Source of the DNA: Rhizobium sp. Q54
Lineage (GTDB): Bacteria; Pseudomonadota; Alphaproteobacteria; Rhizobiales; Beijerinckiaceae
Length of the DNA: 64,000 bases
Reading direction: 5' to 3'
Assembly: GCA_945878875.1 (NCBI GenBank)
Contig: CAMCUC010000011.1
Coordinates: 1-64,000 of the forward strand
Made by a program: the position numbers and the translations under genes. A model generated the notes under the pieces. It ran no database searches and was not told where the DNA came from. It saw only the letters and a list, made by a program, of their open reading frames with translations. Below, piece after piece: positions 48,349 through 57,469 of this stretch; the first letter of the stretch is position 1, and each line of letters begins with the position of its first letter.

Positions 48349-49119
48349 TTAGCCGGCCAGCGGGTTGGACAATTGTCGGGTGAAGGCGCTGCAACAGGCC
48401 AGCAGCACGGTTGAGATCGGCTCCTCGCGGTGCTCGTCAAAGCGCTGCTCCGGGACGCTGACATACATGCTGCCGAGCAATCCGCCGTCGGGATAAAACA
48501 CTGGCGCAGCGATGCCCACAACGCCGGGAATGCGTTGGCCCCGCGTGATTGCATATCCCCTTGCGCGCACGGCGGCGATGCTGTTGCGCAATTCAAGCGG
48601 GTCAACAATTGTTTGCGAAGTTTCGCGCGCCATGTCGCAGCTCGCCAGCACTTCGGCTTGCGTGGCCTCGTCCAGAAACGCCAGCAGCGCAAGGCCGCTT
48701 GCGCCCGCATGCAGCGGCTTCCAATGTCCGCGATCAACCACCGTCACCGCATGATCAGATTCCATGCGCGCGGCGGTGAACCTTTGCAGCCTGACGGGAT
48801 CGAGAATTGAGAAAGCCGAGGTCTCGCCGGTCTCGCGCGCAGCCCGGCGCACCAGCGGGAGACAGACCTCGCGCCATGGCGATTTTGGCGCCAACGCCAG
48901 CCCAAGGCGATAAGCCTCAAGGCTGAGCGCATAGCGATTGGCTTCATCTTTCTCGACAAGACCTTCCTGAAGCAGCGCGCTCAAAGCCCTGTGCGTGGTC
49001 GTGACAGGCGCGCCCATGGCTGCGGATATCTCCCGCACGCCGTAAGATCCGTGCGCCGTATCGACAAGCCAGCGCAGCACTGCAATGGCCTTCGAGAAAG
49101 GCCGCCTAAGCTCGCCCAT
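48349..49119 (-). CDS. IclR-family transcriptional regulator
   Basis: The 256-aa regulator has an N-terminal winged helix (SKAIAVLRWLVDTAHGSYGVREISAAMGAPVTTTHRALSALLQEGLVEKD) and a C-terminal IclR effector domain (HAGASGLALLAFLDEA, GYAITRGQRIPGVVGIAAPVFYPDG). Effectors in this family are often small aromatic or carboxylic acids. I used the ATG at 49119; a GTG at 49131 is an alternative. It is divergent from the cupin gene at 49324 and may control it and the adjacent receptor genes, through the repeat at 49168-49192. Confidence 0.9.
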   Translation of the reverse strand: MGELRRPFSKAIAVLRWLVDTAHGSYGVREISAAMGAPVTTTHRALSALLQEGLVEKDEANRYALSLEAYRLGLALAPKSPWREVCLPLVRRAARETGETSAFSILDPVRLQRFTAARMESDHAVTVVDRGHWKPLHAGASGLALLAFLDEATQAEVLASCDMARETSQTIVDPLELRNSIAAVRARGYAITRGQRIPGVVGIAAPVFYPDGGLLGSMYVSVPEQRFDEHREEPISTVLLACCSAFTRQLSNPLAG

Positions 49120-49167
49120 ATATCGGCCCACCCTGTTCCCTACAACAAAACGCTGTTAACCTCGCTA

Positions 49168-49192
49168 AATATTGGTGCAAGCTAGCAATATT
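49168..49192. promoter_or_regulatory. Inverted repeat in the iclR-cupin divergent promoter region
   Basis: AATATTG and CAATATT, 7-bp perfect arms with an 11-bp spacer, 49 bp upstream of the IclR start. A candidate autoregulatory operator. Confidence 0.4.
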
Positions 49193-49323
49193 CAAAACTA
49201 AAGCAACTCGTTCCTTTCAAGGAAACGAAGGTGGCGCGAGAGCAGATTGAACAAGCGCTCATTTGACTTGGCGCCGCATTGCACGCACCAATGCTCCAAA
49301 TTCAATCCATTAGGGAGAACGAC

Positions 49324-49851
49324 ATGACCATCACGCTAGACGCCTTTTGCAAGGACGCCCGCCACGCTCTGACATCAGGCAAGCCGCTGTCGGAAGCGCT
49401 GGACGCCATCGCAGCGCGCCTTCGCGATTTGCTCAATGATCCGACCTTCGTACAAACGGCGTTTTCGCCCGACGATCCGGCTGGCAAGAAAGAGCTGTTT
49501 CACGATCCCGAGCTGGATTTCTATGTGCTCGCCCATGTTCAGGAGGGCGGCAAGAAGGGTACGCCCCATAGCCATGGGGAATCATGGGCGATCTATGGCA
49601 ACGCCACCGGCGTAACGCGAATGACCGAATATGTGCGCGTGAACCCGATCAGCGAAGAAGCCGCCGTTTTGCAGGTGAGCGAGGTCTACGACATCGGGCC
49701 GGGCCAGACGCGCGGCTATGGACCGGGGATGATCCATTCGACGGAACATCCGGGAAAGTCATGGGTGATCCGCATTACCGGAACCGATCTTGACGCGCTG
49801 CCGCGCTATCGCTTCCGCAAGTTCCGCGACAGCATCGTTGAGGCTGCATAA
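49324..49851 (+). CDS. Cupin-fold protein of the cysteine-dioxygenase-like superfamily
   Basis: The 175-aa protein has an HxH metal motif in TPHSHGESWAIYGNATG and a later His in GPGMIHSTEHPG, as in small double-stranded beta-helix metalloproteins (COG5553-like). It likely binds Fe or Ni/Zn and could be a dioxygenase; the substrate is unknown. AGGGAGAACGAC precedes the ATG at 49324. It is divergent from iclR, whose product is the obvious candidate regulator. Confidence 0.75.
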   Translation: MTITLDAFCKDARHALTSGKPLSEALDAIAARLRDLLNDPTFVQTAFSPDDPAGKKELFHDPELDFYVLAHVQEGGKKGTPHSHGESWAIYGNATGVTRMTEYVRVNPISEEAAVLQVSEVYDIGPGQTRGYGPGMIHSTEHPGKSWVIRITGTDLDALPRYRFRKFRDSIVEAA

Positions 49852-49892
49852 AGCCGCGTCCTGGGACCACACGCATATCTGAGTCTGAAGAA

Positions 49893-49922
49893 GAGCGCGC
49901 GGGTTTTGCTTCCCGCGCGCTC
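49893..49922. terminator. Bidirectional terminator between cupin and TctC (2)
   Basis: GAGCGCGCGGG / CCCGCGCGCTC, an 11-bp perfect stem with an 8-nt loop, with TTTTATTT shortly after on the plus strand. It lies between convergent genes. Confidence 0.7.
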
Positions 49923-49930
49923 TGCCTGTT

Positions 49931-50953
49931 TTATTTCTCGGAGACGATCGCGCGCGCACGCTTCACCGCTTCCGCCGGCGCGTCGTAAATCTGCTTTAGC
50001 TCAGCCATGACCTCCTCGGCGGACATGGGTTGCAGCGGCAGGCGCATTTTGGCGGCTTCGTCCTGCGCTCCCTTTTCGGCAAGCGCCGCATTAAACGCCT
50101 TACGCAAAACTGCCTGAATTTCGGCTGGAACCTGCTTTGAGGCGATGATCGGACGGCCAATCTCGCCAGCGCCGTTGATGACGTTGAGCACGGCGCGGTC
50201 TGCGTCGTTTTTGGCGATATCGTTGGCGTAGGGAACCTCGTTAGGCGCGCCCGGCGGCAGTTCCTTCGACAATTTCAGGATCGTGATGATCTTTTTGTTG
50301 TCGATCCAGTCCTGCGAAATTGAAGACCATGAGCCGCAATCGCCATCGACCTCGCCGCGCTCGATGGCGATGCGCTGCTCGCCCGAACCACGGAACCCGG
50401 TGATGATTTTCATATCGACGTCAAACAAGCCCTGAAGAGTCTTGAAGTTCACCCAGTTTGAGACGCCCACGCCAGTTGTGCCGAAGTTCCAGCCCTTTTT
50501 GGCGCGGAACTCTTCAAAGGTTTTCACGCCTTTTTCCGCCCACAAATAGCAAACGCGCTGATCGCGGGCCATGTTACCGATCCACGCGAAATTGAGAAAG
50601 TTCACATTGCCGATCTTCTCAGGCTCAAGCACCGATTGCGTGATAAGGCCGGGATTGAAGGCGACGATGGCCGTGCCGTCCTTGGGCGCAGGGCCGTCCA
50701 GCCAGCGCACAGCCGTCAATGAGCCAGCGCCGGGCATGTTCTCCACCACGATGTTAGGCTTGCCCGGCAGGTGCGCACCCATGGAGCGCGACAGCAAACG
50801 CGCATAGGAATCGTACCCGCCGCCAGGTGCAAAGCCCACAACGATGCGCACGGTCTTGCCCTCAAACGAAGGCGCCTGCGCAAAAGCTGGAGCCGCAGTT
50901 AACAGCGTCGCAGCGCAGCCCAGAAGAAACTTGGAATAGGCCCCGGACATCAT
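49931..50953 (-). CDS. Bug/TctC-family periplasmic binding protein (2)
   Basis: The 340-aa receptor has a signal peptide (FLLGCAATLLTAAPAFAQA) and the mature start SFEGKTVRIVVGFAPGGGYD followed by PGKPNIVVENMPGAGS. It is in the same subtype as the receptors at 40781, 52160 and 54900. The ATG at 50953 is preceded by GGGAAGGGAATT; the frame to 51325 belongs to the divergent epimerase region. No adjacent permease. It is divergent from the epimerase gene (150 bp). Confidence 0.87.
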   Translation of the reverse strand: MMSGAYSKFLLGCAATLLTAAPAFAQAPSFEGKTVRIVVGFAPGGGYDSYARLLSRSMGAHLPGKPNIVVENMPGAGSLTAVRWLDGPAPKDGTAIVAFNPGLITQSVLEPEKIGNVNFLNFAWIGNMARDQRVCYLWAEKGVKTFEEFRAKKGWNFGTTGVGVSNWVNFKTLQGLFDVDMKIITGFRGSGEQRIAIERGEVDGDCGSWSSISQDWIDNKKIITILKLSKELPPGAPNEVPYANDIAKNDADRAVLNVINGAGEIGRPIIASKQVPAEIQAVLRKAFNAALAEKGAQDEAAKMRLPLQPMSAEEVMAELKQIYDAPAEAVKRARAIVSEK

Positions 50954-51103
50954 AATTCCCTTCCCATAAGATGACTTGCGGGCACGATATGCGAGAGGAA
51001 CGAACGGTTCAAGCAGCGATACGCCAGCTGGAATGCGCCTTGACGAAAGCCGCCTCCATCCGCAAGACCATAGACAGACGACAAAAATCAGATGGGGAGC
51101 GAC

Positions 51104-52063
51104 ATGGGCATTCTGGTGACAGGCGCAGGATTGGTTGGAACGGCTTTCGCCAGGGAAGCGATTGCGGCGGGCGAGCATGTCGTGTTCATCGATCCCGCGC
51201 CGCGCGCGCCCTATTTGCAATTCAAGCTCGGCGGCAGCGGCTGGACGCTGCTCAACAAGGACGTCCGTGACCTGCCCGCCCTGATCGCCGCAATGCAGGC
51301 TCACGACGTGAAGACCGTCGTTCATTCGGCAGGCCTTATCGGCTCAAAAGTGCAGGACTCGCTCTTTGCCGGGTTTGACATCAATCTGGGCGGCACGCGC
51401 AACGTGGCCGAGGCCGTGCGCCTCACCGGCGTGAAGCGCCTCGTTCACATCAGCACCATGGGCGTCTACGACAATCGCCGCCCGGTCAGCGCCAGCGTCG
51501 CCGAAGACTTTCCGCGCGGGGCCCGGCGCGGCTACGGCAATTACAAAGCCGCAAAGGAGATGATCCTTGAGGCCTATGCGGACGAGTATAAATTTGAATT
51601 GATGATGCTGCGTCCCGCCAACGTCTATGGCTTTGGCCATTTTGCGGCGGGCTCTTCGGGCGGCATGAAAATGCAGGCGATGGTTGAGGCGGCGATGGAT
51701 GGAAAATCCGCGCGTATTCCGCAATCGCAAACCATCGACAACGAATACGTCCACTGGGCCGACATCGGACGTGCAGTACGCATCGCCAGCGTGATCGACA
51801 TGCCAAAGGATTACATCTTCAATATCGGCAATGGCTATGTGACGCGCTTTGCGCAGCTCGTCGAGACGTTGCAGGAGATCAATCCGGCGGCAAGCTTTGA
51901 GATTGAACAAGACGGGGCGGCCAAATCAAAAGCACAGGCTATGGACATCACGCGCGCGCGAGACCAATTGGGCTGGGCGCCAGCGTTTTCGCTCAGCGAT
52001 GGATTGAAAGATTATATGCGGGAACTCGCCGCCGCGCGCGAGTTCATGGCGAAAAGCGCCTGA
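51104..52063 (+). CDS. NAD-dependent epimerase/dehydratase-like (extended SDR)
   Basis: The 319-aa protein has the NAD motif MGILVTGAGLVGTAFA, the extended SDR active-site loop ISTMGVYDNR and the YGNYKAAKE (YxxxK) pair, and RPANVYGFG. The family acts on nucleotide sugars or lactone/sugar-like substrates; in this carboxylate region it could act on another hydroxy compound. The ATG at 51104 follows GGGGAGCGAC; an ATG at 51092 is less well placed. It is followed by the TctC (3) gene in the same direction (96 bp). Confidence 0.85.
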   Translation: MGILVTGAGLVGTAFAREAIAAGEHVVFIDPAPRAPYLQFKLGGSGWTLLNKDVRDLPALIAAMQAHDVKTVVHSAGLIGSKVQDSLFAGFDINLGGTRNVAEAVRLTGVKRLVHISTMGVYDNRRPVSASVAEDFPRGARRGYGNYKAAKEMILEAYADEYKFELMMLRPANVYGFGHFAAGSSGGMKMQAMVEAAMDGKSARIPQSQTIDNEYVHWADIGRAVRIASVIDMPKDYIFNIGNGYVTRFAQLVETLQEINPAASFEIEQDGAAKSKAQAMDITRARDQLGWAPAFSLSDGLKDYMRELAAAREFMAKSA

Positions 52064-52159
52064 GACGCTGGCACAGAGAGACCTATGCCAGCTCGCTTAA
52101 AGGCGATAGATTGTAAAACATACTGCGCTCCAGACGCAGGCGCATAAAGGGAGGCTTAC

Positions 52160-53200
52160 ATGAAGTCCGCAATCAAACATGCCGCCTTGGGGCTGGCGCT
52201 GACCGTCGCAGCACTGATCCCCGCAGCAATTGCGCCCGCAAGCGCACAAAGCGTGGAGCAATTCTACAAGGGCAAAACAATCACCATCGTCGTGGGCATC
52301 GAGCAAGGCACCGGCTTTGATCTCTATGGCCGCGCGCTTGCCCGGCACATGAGCCGGCACATTCCCGGCGCCCCGACGATGATCGTCACCAACATGCCCG
52401 GCGCCAGCGGACTCATATCCTTCAACTGGCTCGCCAACGTCGCGCCCAAAGACGGCTCGACCTTCGCGATGGCCTCGTTCTCCGTGCCTTTTGAGCCTAT
52501 GTTTGGGAATGAAAGCGCGCGGTTCAAAGGTCAGCAATTAAACTGGATTGGCAATATGGACGCTGGCGTCAGCGTCTGCCTTGGCCGCGTTGATTCAGGC
52601 GTGACGAAATGGTCCGATCTGATGGAGCGCGAATTGACGGTGGGCGCAGCGGGCCGCGCCGGCGCCATCAGCCAGGCGCCGCGCGCGCTGATTGAACTGA
52701 GCGGCGTCAAGTTGAAACTTATTGAAGGCTACGTCGGCACGGCGAGCATCAAGCTGGCGACCGAGCGCAATGAAGTGCAGGGTATTTGCGGCATTTCGCT
52801 GTCCACTGTGCGCACGCAATGGCAGGACGTGCTGGATTCTGGACTGGTCAAGATGTTGCTGCAACTTGGCCCCAAAGCCGATCCCGCGCTTGCCGATGTG
52901 CCGCACGTGTTCGACTTCGCCAAGGGCGAGGACGAGCGCAAAGTTTATAATGTCATTTTTGGTCCGCAAGGTTTGGGTCGCTCGTTCGCGGCGCCGCCAG
53001 ACACGCCCGCAGAACGCGTCAAAGCATTACGCGACGCCTTCACCGCCACCATGAACGACGAGCGCTTTCTTGAAGATGCAAAGAAGATCAAGCTGGATAT
53101 CCAGCCTCAAACCGGCGCCGAGGTGCAGGCGATGGTTGAAACGCTCTACGCCACCGAGCCAGAAATTATAGCGCGTGCAAAGAAAGTTTTGGGGCGCTGA
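52160..53200 (+). CDS. Bug/TctC-family periplasmic binding protein (3)
   Basis: The 346-aa receptor has a signal peptide (AALGLALTVAALIPAAIAPA) and the mature start FYKGKTITIVVGIEQGTGFD, then IPGAPTMIVTNMPGASGL. AGGGAGGC lies before the ATG. No adjacent permease. Together with the epimerase gene upstream it may form a transcription unit that ends in the structured repeat at 53212. Confidence 0.88.
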   Translation: MKSAIKHAALGLALTVAALIPAAIAPASAQSVEQFYKGKTITIVVGIEQGTGFDLYGRALARHMSRHIPGAPTMIVTNMPGASGLISFNWLANVAPKDGSTFAMASFSVPFEPMFGNESARFKGQQLNWIGNMDAGVSVCLGRVDSGVTKWSDLMERELTVGAAGRAGAISQAPRALIELSGVKLKLIEGYVGTASIKLATERNEVQGICGISLSTVRTQWQDVLDSGLVKMLLQLGPKADPALADVPHVFDFAKGEDERKVYNVIFGPQGLGRSFAAPPDTPAERVKALRDAFTATMNDERFLEDAKKIKLDIQPQTGAEVQAMVETLYATEPEIIARAKKVLGR

Positions 53201-53211
53201 GGTTTCAAGAG

Positions 53212-53295
53212 CCCCTCATCCGTCGTTTGCTGACGCAAACGTCACCTTCTTCCGCAAGGGGAGAAGGTGACGCGCAACGCGTGACGGATGAGGGG
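53212..53295. repeat. 84-bp intergenic mosaic/cruciform repeat
   Basis: The outer arms CCCCTCATCCGTC (53212-53224) and GACGGATGAGGGG (53283-53295) are perfect complements. A nested inner stem pairs GTCACCTTCT (53241-53250) with AGAAGGTGAC (53262-53271) around CCGCAAGGGG. This architecture is a familiar intergenic repeat type in Rhizobiales genomes. It lies between two convergent genes and may act as their transcription terminator. Confidence 0.75.
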
Positions 53296-53306
53296 TCTCC
53301 TTGCCT

Positions 53307-53837
53307 TCAATCGGGCGCGAAATACTTGCCCTTTGCATAGACGCGTACCTTTGACGATTCGCCGTTATGGACGGCGTTGCCGACCTTGGGCGAGCCGTCT
53401 GCGAACGTCGTCATTTTGTTGATGTCACGCGGCGCCCCAAACGGGGTCAGATCGTCGAGACCGCTGGTTATGCGCTGGCCGCCGCCGACGCGCAGCAAGA
53501 CAAGATTTTCAGCCTCGTCGGCTTCAAACTTGTATTGTACGTTCTTCGGGATCATCACGCCTTCATGCTGGCGCACGACTGACGTGCGGCCATCGCCAAA
53601 AGCAAAGGTGGCCATGCCCTGCAACACAATAAACGCATGATCTTCGCCCGCATGGGCATGCAGCGCGTTCTCGCCGCCGCTGGCGTAGACCTTGACGTTG
53701 ACCCACAAATTCTCTGCCGTGGCCAGCGGATCATACGATGTGCCCTGCTCAAGCAGGGGCAGATTGCGAATTGAGAAAAGCGCTGGCCCATCGGTCGCAA
53801 TGTTGATCTGGCGCGCAATGGCTTTCCCGTCGTCCAT
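53307..53837 (-). CDS. Cupin-domain protein
   Basis: The 176-aa protein has the cupin motif ENALHAHAGEDHAFIVLQGMATFAFGDG (HxH...E) and a second motif in PKNVQYKFEADEAENLVLLRVGGG. The family covers metal dioxygenases, isomerases and sugar-binding regulators; the function is unknown. The ATG at 53837 follows AGGGAGAAAACAAG. It is divergent from the lyase gene. Confidence 0.78.
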   Translation of the reverse strand: MDDGKAIARQINIATDGPALFSIRNLPLLEQGTSYDPLATAENLWVNVKVYASGGENALHAHAGEDHAFIVLQGMATFAFGDGRTSVVRQHEGVMIPKNVQYKFEADEAENLVLLRVGGGQRITSGLDDLTPFGAPRDINKMTTFADGSPKVGNAVHNGESSKVRVYAKGKYFAPD

Positions 53838-53968
53838 CTTGTTTTCTCCCTGCTTGCATTTTAACGATCAGGACCGTCGCGAACGCCTTTGTCAAGGCGG
53901 GCCTGTATATGTTGACTGGAGCCGGACGGTCGCTATTCTTGAATCAAGTTCCCTGAAGAGTACAGAAC

Positions 53969-54859
53969 ATGTCAAAGCCAGCCAAGCCAACAGCCCGATT
54001 CCGCGCCCTGCTGGCGCGACGGAAGCTGACGATGATGCCATCGGTGGGCGACGCGTTCTCTGCGCGCCTTGTCGCCAGCGAAGGCTTTGAGGCCATCATG
54101 AGTTCGGGGAACGCAACATCGGCGACGCTGCTCGGCCTGCCCGACATCGGCCTGATGACCATGATGGAAAACGCGCAAAACGCGGGACGAATCGCAGCTG
54201 CAAGCGGACTGCCGACTTTTGCAGACGCCGACACCGGCTATGGCAATGCCCTGAGCGTGCGTCGCACCATTATGGAGTTTGAGCGCGCTGGCGTGGCTGC
54301 GATCATGATCGAGGATCAGGTGACGCCAAAACGTTGCGGCATGCTTGCAGGCAAGCAAGTTGTGACTGCCGCAGAAATGGAAATGAAGATCAAGGCGGCG
54401 CTGGACGCGCGCACTGACGATGATCTCGTACTTTGCGCGCGCACCGACGCGCGCGCAGTGGAAGGGCTTGAATCAGCAATCGCCCGCGCGCAAATCTATC
54501 AGCGCGCCGGGGCCGACGTAATCTTCGTCGAGGGTCCGCGAACGATTGAGGAAGCGCAGGAAGTTGCGCGCAACATCGACATTCCACTACTCTACAACGT
54601 GACGCCCACCGGCAGCGTGCCGGCGCTCAATGTGGAGGCGCTGGAGGCGATGAAATACAAACTCCTGATTTGCTCCGTCTATCCGATTCTGGCGGCTATC
54701 CCCGGAATACAATCGTTTTTGCGAACGTTGAAGACGACCGGCGACGTTGCGAAGGCGGGCGCAAATGCAGCGACGATGGCCGAATATCTTGATATACTCG
54801 GCTTCCAGAACTGGCAAAAATACGAGGGCGAATATGCAATTGCCCCGGACAAGGGCTGA
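53969..54859 (+). CDS. Isocitrate lyase/PEP mutase-superfamily C-C lyase
   Basis: The 296-aa TIM-barrel enzyme has FADADTGYGN (metal site), IEDQVTPKRCG (the ICL signature KKCGH with Met in place of the final His), ARTDARAVEGLESAI and the small, soluble form. Family members include 2-methylisocitrate lyase, dimethylmalate lyase and oxaloacetate decarboxylase; all cleave or decarboxylate 2-hydroxy-acids. The KRCGM change argues against true isocitrate lyase. It is followed by TctC (4) (40 bp) and the LeuCD-like pair in one direction, an operon-like order. Confidence 0.85.
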   Translation: MSKPAKPTARFRALLARRKLTMMPSVGDAFSARLVASEGFEAIMSSGNATSATLLGLPDIGLMTMMENAQNAGRIAAASGLPTFADADTGYGNALSVRRTIMEFERAGVAAIMIEDQVTPKRCGMLAGKQVVTAAEMEMKIKAALDARTDDDLVLCARTDARAVEGLESAIARAQIYQRAGADVIFVEGPRTIEEAQEVARNIDIPLLYNVTPTGSVPALNVEALEAMKYKLLICSVYPILAAIPGIQSFLRTLKTTGDVAKAGANAATMAEYLDILGFQNWQKYEGEYAIAPDKG

Positions 54860-54899
54860 TTTTTATCAGCACCCGAAAAACCAAAAGAGGGAGAAACAT

Positions 54900-55994
54900 A
54901 TGAAGCAGACATTCAGCAAGATTGTGTCCGTCAGCGCGGCGTTGATGGCCTTCAGCGCGCAAGGTGCACTGGCGCAGGCGTCCGGCGATTTCTACGCCGG
55001 AAAGTCGCTGACGATTATCGTAGGCCTTGCGCCGGGCGGCTCCGCCGACACGCTGGTGCGCGGTTTTGCGCCTCATTTCCGGCGCCATATTCCCGGACAG
55101 CCCAATGTTGTGGTGCAAAACATGCCCGGCGCCGGCGGCGTGCTGGCTTTCAATTACGTTTACGAAAAAGCCGCGCCCGATGGCATGACGATGATCTACA
55201 GCCTGTGGGACCCGCTGGCGCAGGCGCTTGGCGGCCAGGGTTTGCGGGCGCGCTACGATCAATATGAATTTCTGGGCGGCATCAGTGACATTCGCGTGAA
55301 TTACATGCGCGTCGACTCGGCGCCCGGCGGCATGAAAAAGCCCGCAGACGTCATGAAAGCCAAAGACATCGCCGTGGGCGCCTACGCAAGTACGGACGTC
55401 GCCGGAATTCTCGCGCACCTGTCGCTGAAAACACTTGGCGTTCAGCATAAAGTCGTCACCGGCTATCGCGGCGGCGCGGACGTGTTTCTGGCGCTGCAGC
55501 GCGGCGAGGTGCATGTCCACAACACAAGTCTTGCGACTTTCCGCACGCGCAGCAAGGCTTTCGTGACGTCGGGCGACGGGATCGGTTATTCCTATCTCAC
55601 GCCCTCCGACGCCAAGGGCGCGTTCACGAAGAGCAAAGACATCGACGACATGCCCGCGTTCCAGGATCTCTACAGGGAGATCCATGGCAAGCTTCCCTCC
55701 GGGCCTGATTGGGAAGCTCTGAACTGGATGGTGCAGCAGTTTGGCGAACTCGGCTATATCGGACTGACGCCGCCCAAAACGCCGGCGCCCGCACTGGCAA
55801 TTTTGCGCAAGGCGTTCGCCGACGCCATGGCCGACAAGGCCTACATCGAAGAATCCACCAAGCGCAACGGCCTGCCCTTTGACTATGTGGACGTGGAGCG
55901 CGGCAAGGGCGTGTTCAAGGCGCTGAGCGAGGTGTCGCCGCAGGTGCTGACGACGCTGCGCGCCAGCATCGGCAACATGTCCGGCATTAAATAG
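54900..55994 (+). CDS. Bug/TctC-family periplasmic binding protein (4)
   Basis: The 364-aa receptor has a signal peptide (KIVSVSAALMAFSAQGALAQ) and mature start FYAGKSLTIIVGLAPGGSAD, then IPGQPNVVVQNMPGAGGV. AGAGGGAGAAAC lies before the ATG; the ORF continues upstream but overlaps the lyase gene. It sits between the lyase and the leuC-like gene, so it probably supplies their substrate. Confidence 0.88.
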   Translation: MKQTFSKIVSVSAALMAFSAQGALAQASGDFYAGKSLTIIVGLAPGGSADTLVRGFAPHFRRHIPGQPNVVVQNMPGAGGVLAFNYVYEKAAPDGMTMIYSLWDPLAQALGGQGLRARYDQYEFLGGISDIRVNYMRVDSAPGGMKKPADVMKAKDIAVGAYASTDVAGILAHLSLKTLGVQHKVVTGYRGGADVFLALQRGEVHVHNTSLATFRTRSKAFVTSGDGIGYSYLTPSDAKGAFTKSKDIDDMPAFQDLYREIHGKLPSGPDWEALNWMVQQFGELGYIGLTPPKTPAPALAILRKAFADAMADKAYIEESTKRNGLPFDYVDVERGKGVFKALSEVSPQVLTTLRASIGNMSGIK

Positions 55995-56022
55995 CGCTGC
56001 GGCGCTGCATTTGTTTACATGA

Positions 56023-56044
56023 GCGCATTCGTTCGCGAATGCGC
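56023..56044 (+). promoter_or_regulatory. UUCG-loop hairpin overlapping the leuC ribosome-binding region
   Basis: GCGCATTCG-TTCG-CGAATGCGC, a perfect 9-bp stem with a UUCG tetraloop, is followed with no gap by GGGAGG (56045-56050) and the leuC ATG at 56057. It could protect the downstream mRNA or regulate translation of leuC relative to the receptor gene. Confidence 0.6.
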
Positions 56045-56056
56045 GGGAGGATCGTT

Positions 56057-57469
56057 ATGCAAGGCGCCAAAACGCTGTTCGATAAAATATGGAGCCAGCA
56101 CCTCGTCGGCCGCAGGGTCGACGGGCGCGAATTGATCTATATCGACCGGCACGTCCTGCACGACCTTCATGCGCCGCATGCGTTTGAAAAACTCGCCAAG
56201 GCGGGGCGCGCAGTCTCGCGCCCCGATCTTACCTTCTCCATGCAGGATCATTCGGTCTCCGTTCTGCCTGGCCGGACCGACGATACCTATGCTGAAGGCG
56301 CAGCATTTGTGCGCGCCATGCGCGAAGGCAGCAAGCGCAATAACGTGCGCGTGTTTGATCTGGGCGATCCTGAACAGGGCATCAGCCATGTGGTGGCGCC
56401 CGAGCTTGGCATGGTGCTGCCGGGCGCGACGCACGCCGTGCCAGACAGTCACGCCTGCACGGTCGGCGGGCTTGGCGCGCTCGCCTTTGGCTGCGGCACA
56501 ACCGAGCTGGAACACATATTGGCGACGCAGGTGATTGCGCTCAGCCGACCCAAACGTTTGCGCGTCAATCTTGAGGGAAAGCTCAAGCCCTATGTGGCGG
56601 CCAAGGACGTGGCGCTGCATATCATCGCGCATCTGGGCGTCTCGGGCGGCGCGGGTTACGCCATCGAATATGCGGGTCCCGTCGTGCGCGCAATGTCGAT
56701 TGAATCGCGGCTCACGCTTTGCAATCTCACCATCGAGATGGGCTCTCGCTCGGGGCTCGTTGCGCCTGACGACACGACGTTTCAATGGCTCGCAGGCCGC
56801 CCGTGGGCGCCCGAAGGCGCGCAATGGGACGCGGCCCTTACGCATTGGCGCACGCTCCCCAGCGACGAGGGTGCGTTCTATGATCACGAGGTAACGATTG
56901 ATTGCACGCAGCTTGATCCGCAGATCACATGGGGCACGGAGCCCAGTCAGGTGACTGGCGTGGGCGGGCGTGCGCCGGAGCTTCACGACGTCGAGCCGAC
57001 GCGCCGCGCGGCTACGCAAAAAGCGCTGGCCTATATGGGCCTTTCGCCCGGCGCGCCGCTTGAGGGACTGGCAGTTGATCGCGTGTTCATCGGCTCATGC
57101 ACCAACAGCCGCCTGCCTGATCTTGAGATCGCTGCCGCCATCGCGAGGGGACGCAAGGTGGCGCCCGGGCTTGTCGCCATGGTGGTGCCCGGCTCCAGCA
57201 CCGTGAAGCGTCAGGCCGAGGCCCGGGGCCTCGACAAGATTTTTACGGACGCGGGATTCATGTGGGGCGAATCAGGTTGCTCCATGTGCGCCAGCACCAA
57301 TGGCGATACCGCCGCCCCGCAGGAGCGCGTGCTGTCGACCACAAACCGCAATTTTGAAAACCGGCAAGGACGCGGCGTGCGCACCCATCTCGTCGGCCCC
57401 GCGCTAGCCGCAGCCGCCGCAATCGCGGGCAAGATCGTTGACGTGCGCAAGCTCACCGGAGAAGCCTGA
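56057..57469 (+). CDS. leuC: LeuC-like aconitase-superfamily hydro-lyase, large subunit
   Basis: The 470-aa protein shows the 4Fe-4S ligands FIGSCTNSRLPD and ESGCSMC, the active-site segment DSHACTVGGLGALAFGCGTTE, and RVNLEGKLKPYVAAKD. By length and motifs it is isopropylmalate isomerase-type. In alphaproteobacteria housekeeping leuC and leuD are usually apart, whereas here they are joined and follow a lyase and a receptor. It may be a paralogue for another substrate, such as (methyl)citramalate or dimethylmaleate. GGGAGGATCGTT precedes the ATG. Confidence 0.88.
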   Translation: MQGAKTLFDKIWSQHLVGRRVDGRELIYIDRHVLHDLHAPHAFEKLAKAGRAVSRPDLTFSMQDHSVSVLPGRTDDTYAEGAAFVRAMREGSKRNNVRVFDLGDPEQGISHVVAPELGMVLPGATHAVPDSHACTVGGLGALAFGCGTTELEHILATQVIALSRPKRLRVNLEGKLKPYVAAKDVALHIIAHLGVSGGAGYAIEYAGPVVRAMSIESRLTLCNLTIEMGSRSGLVAPDDTTFQWLAGRPWAPEGAQWDAALTHWRTLPSDEGAFYDHEVTIDCTQLDPQITWGTEPSQVTGVGGRAPELHDVEPTRRAATQKALAYMGLSPGAPLEGLAVDRVFIGSCTNSRLPDLEIAAAIARGRKVAPGLVAMVVPGSSTVKRQAEARGLDKIFTDAGFMWGESGCSMCASTNGDTAAPQERVLSTTNRNFENRQGRGVRTHLVGPALAAAAAIAGKIVDVRKLTGEA

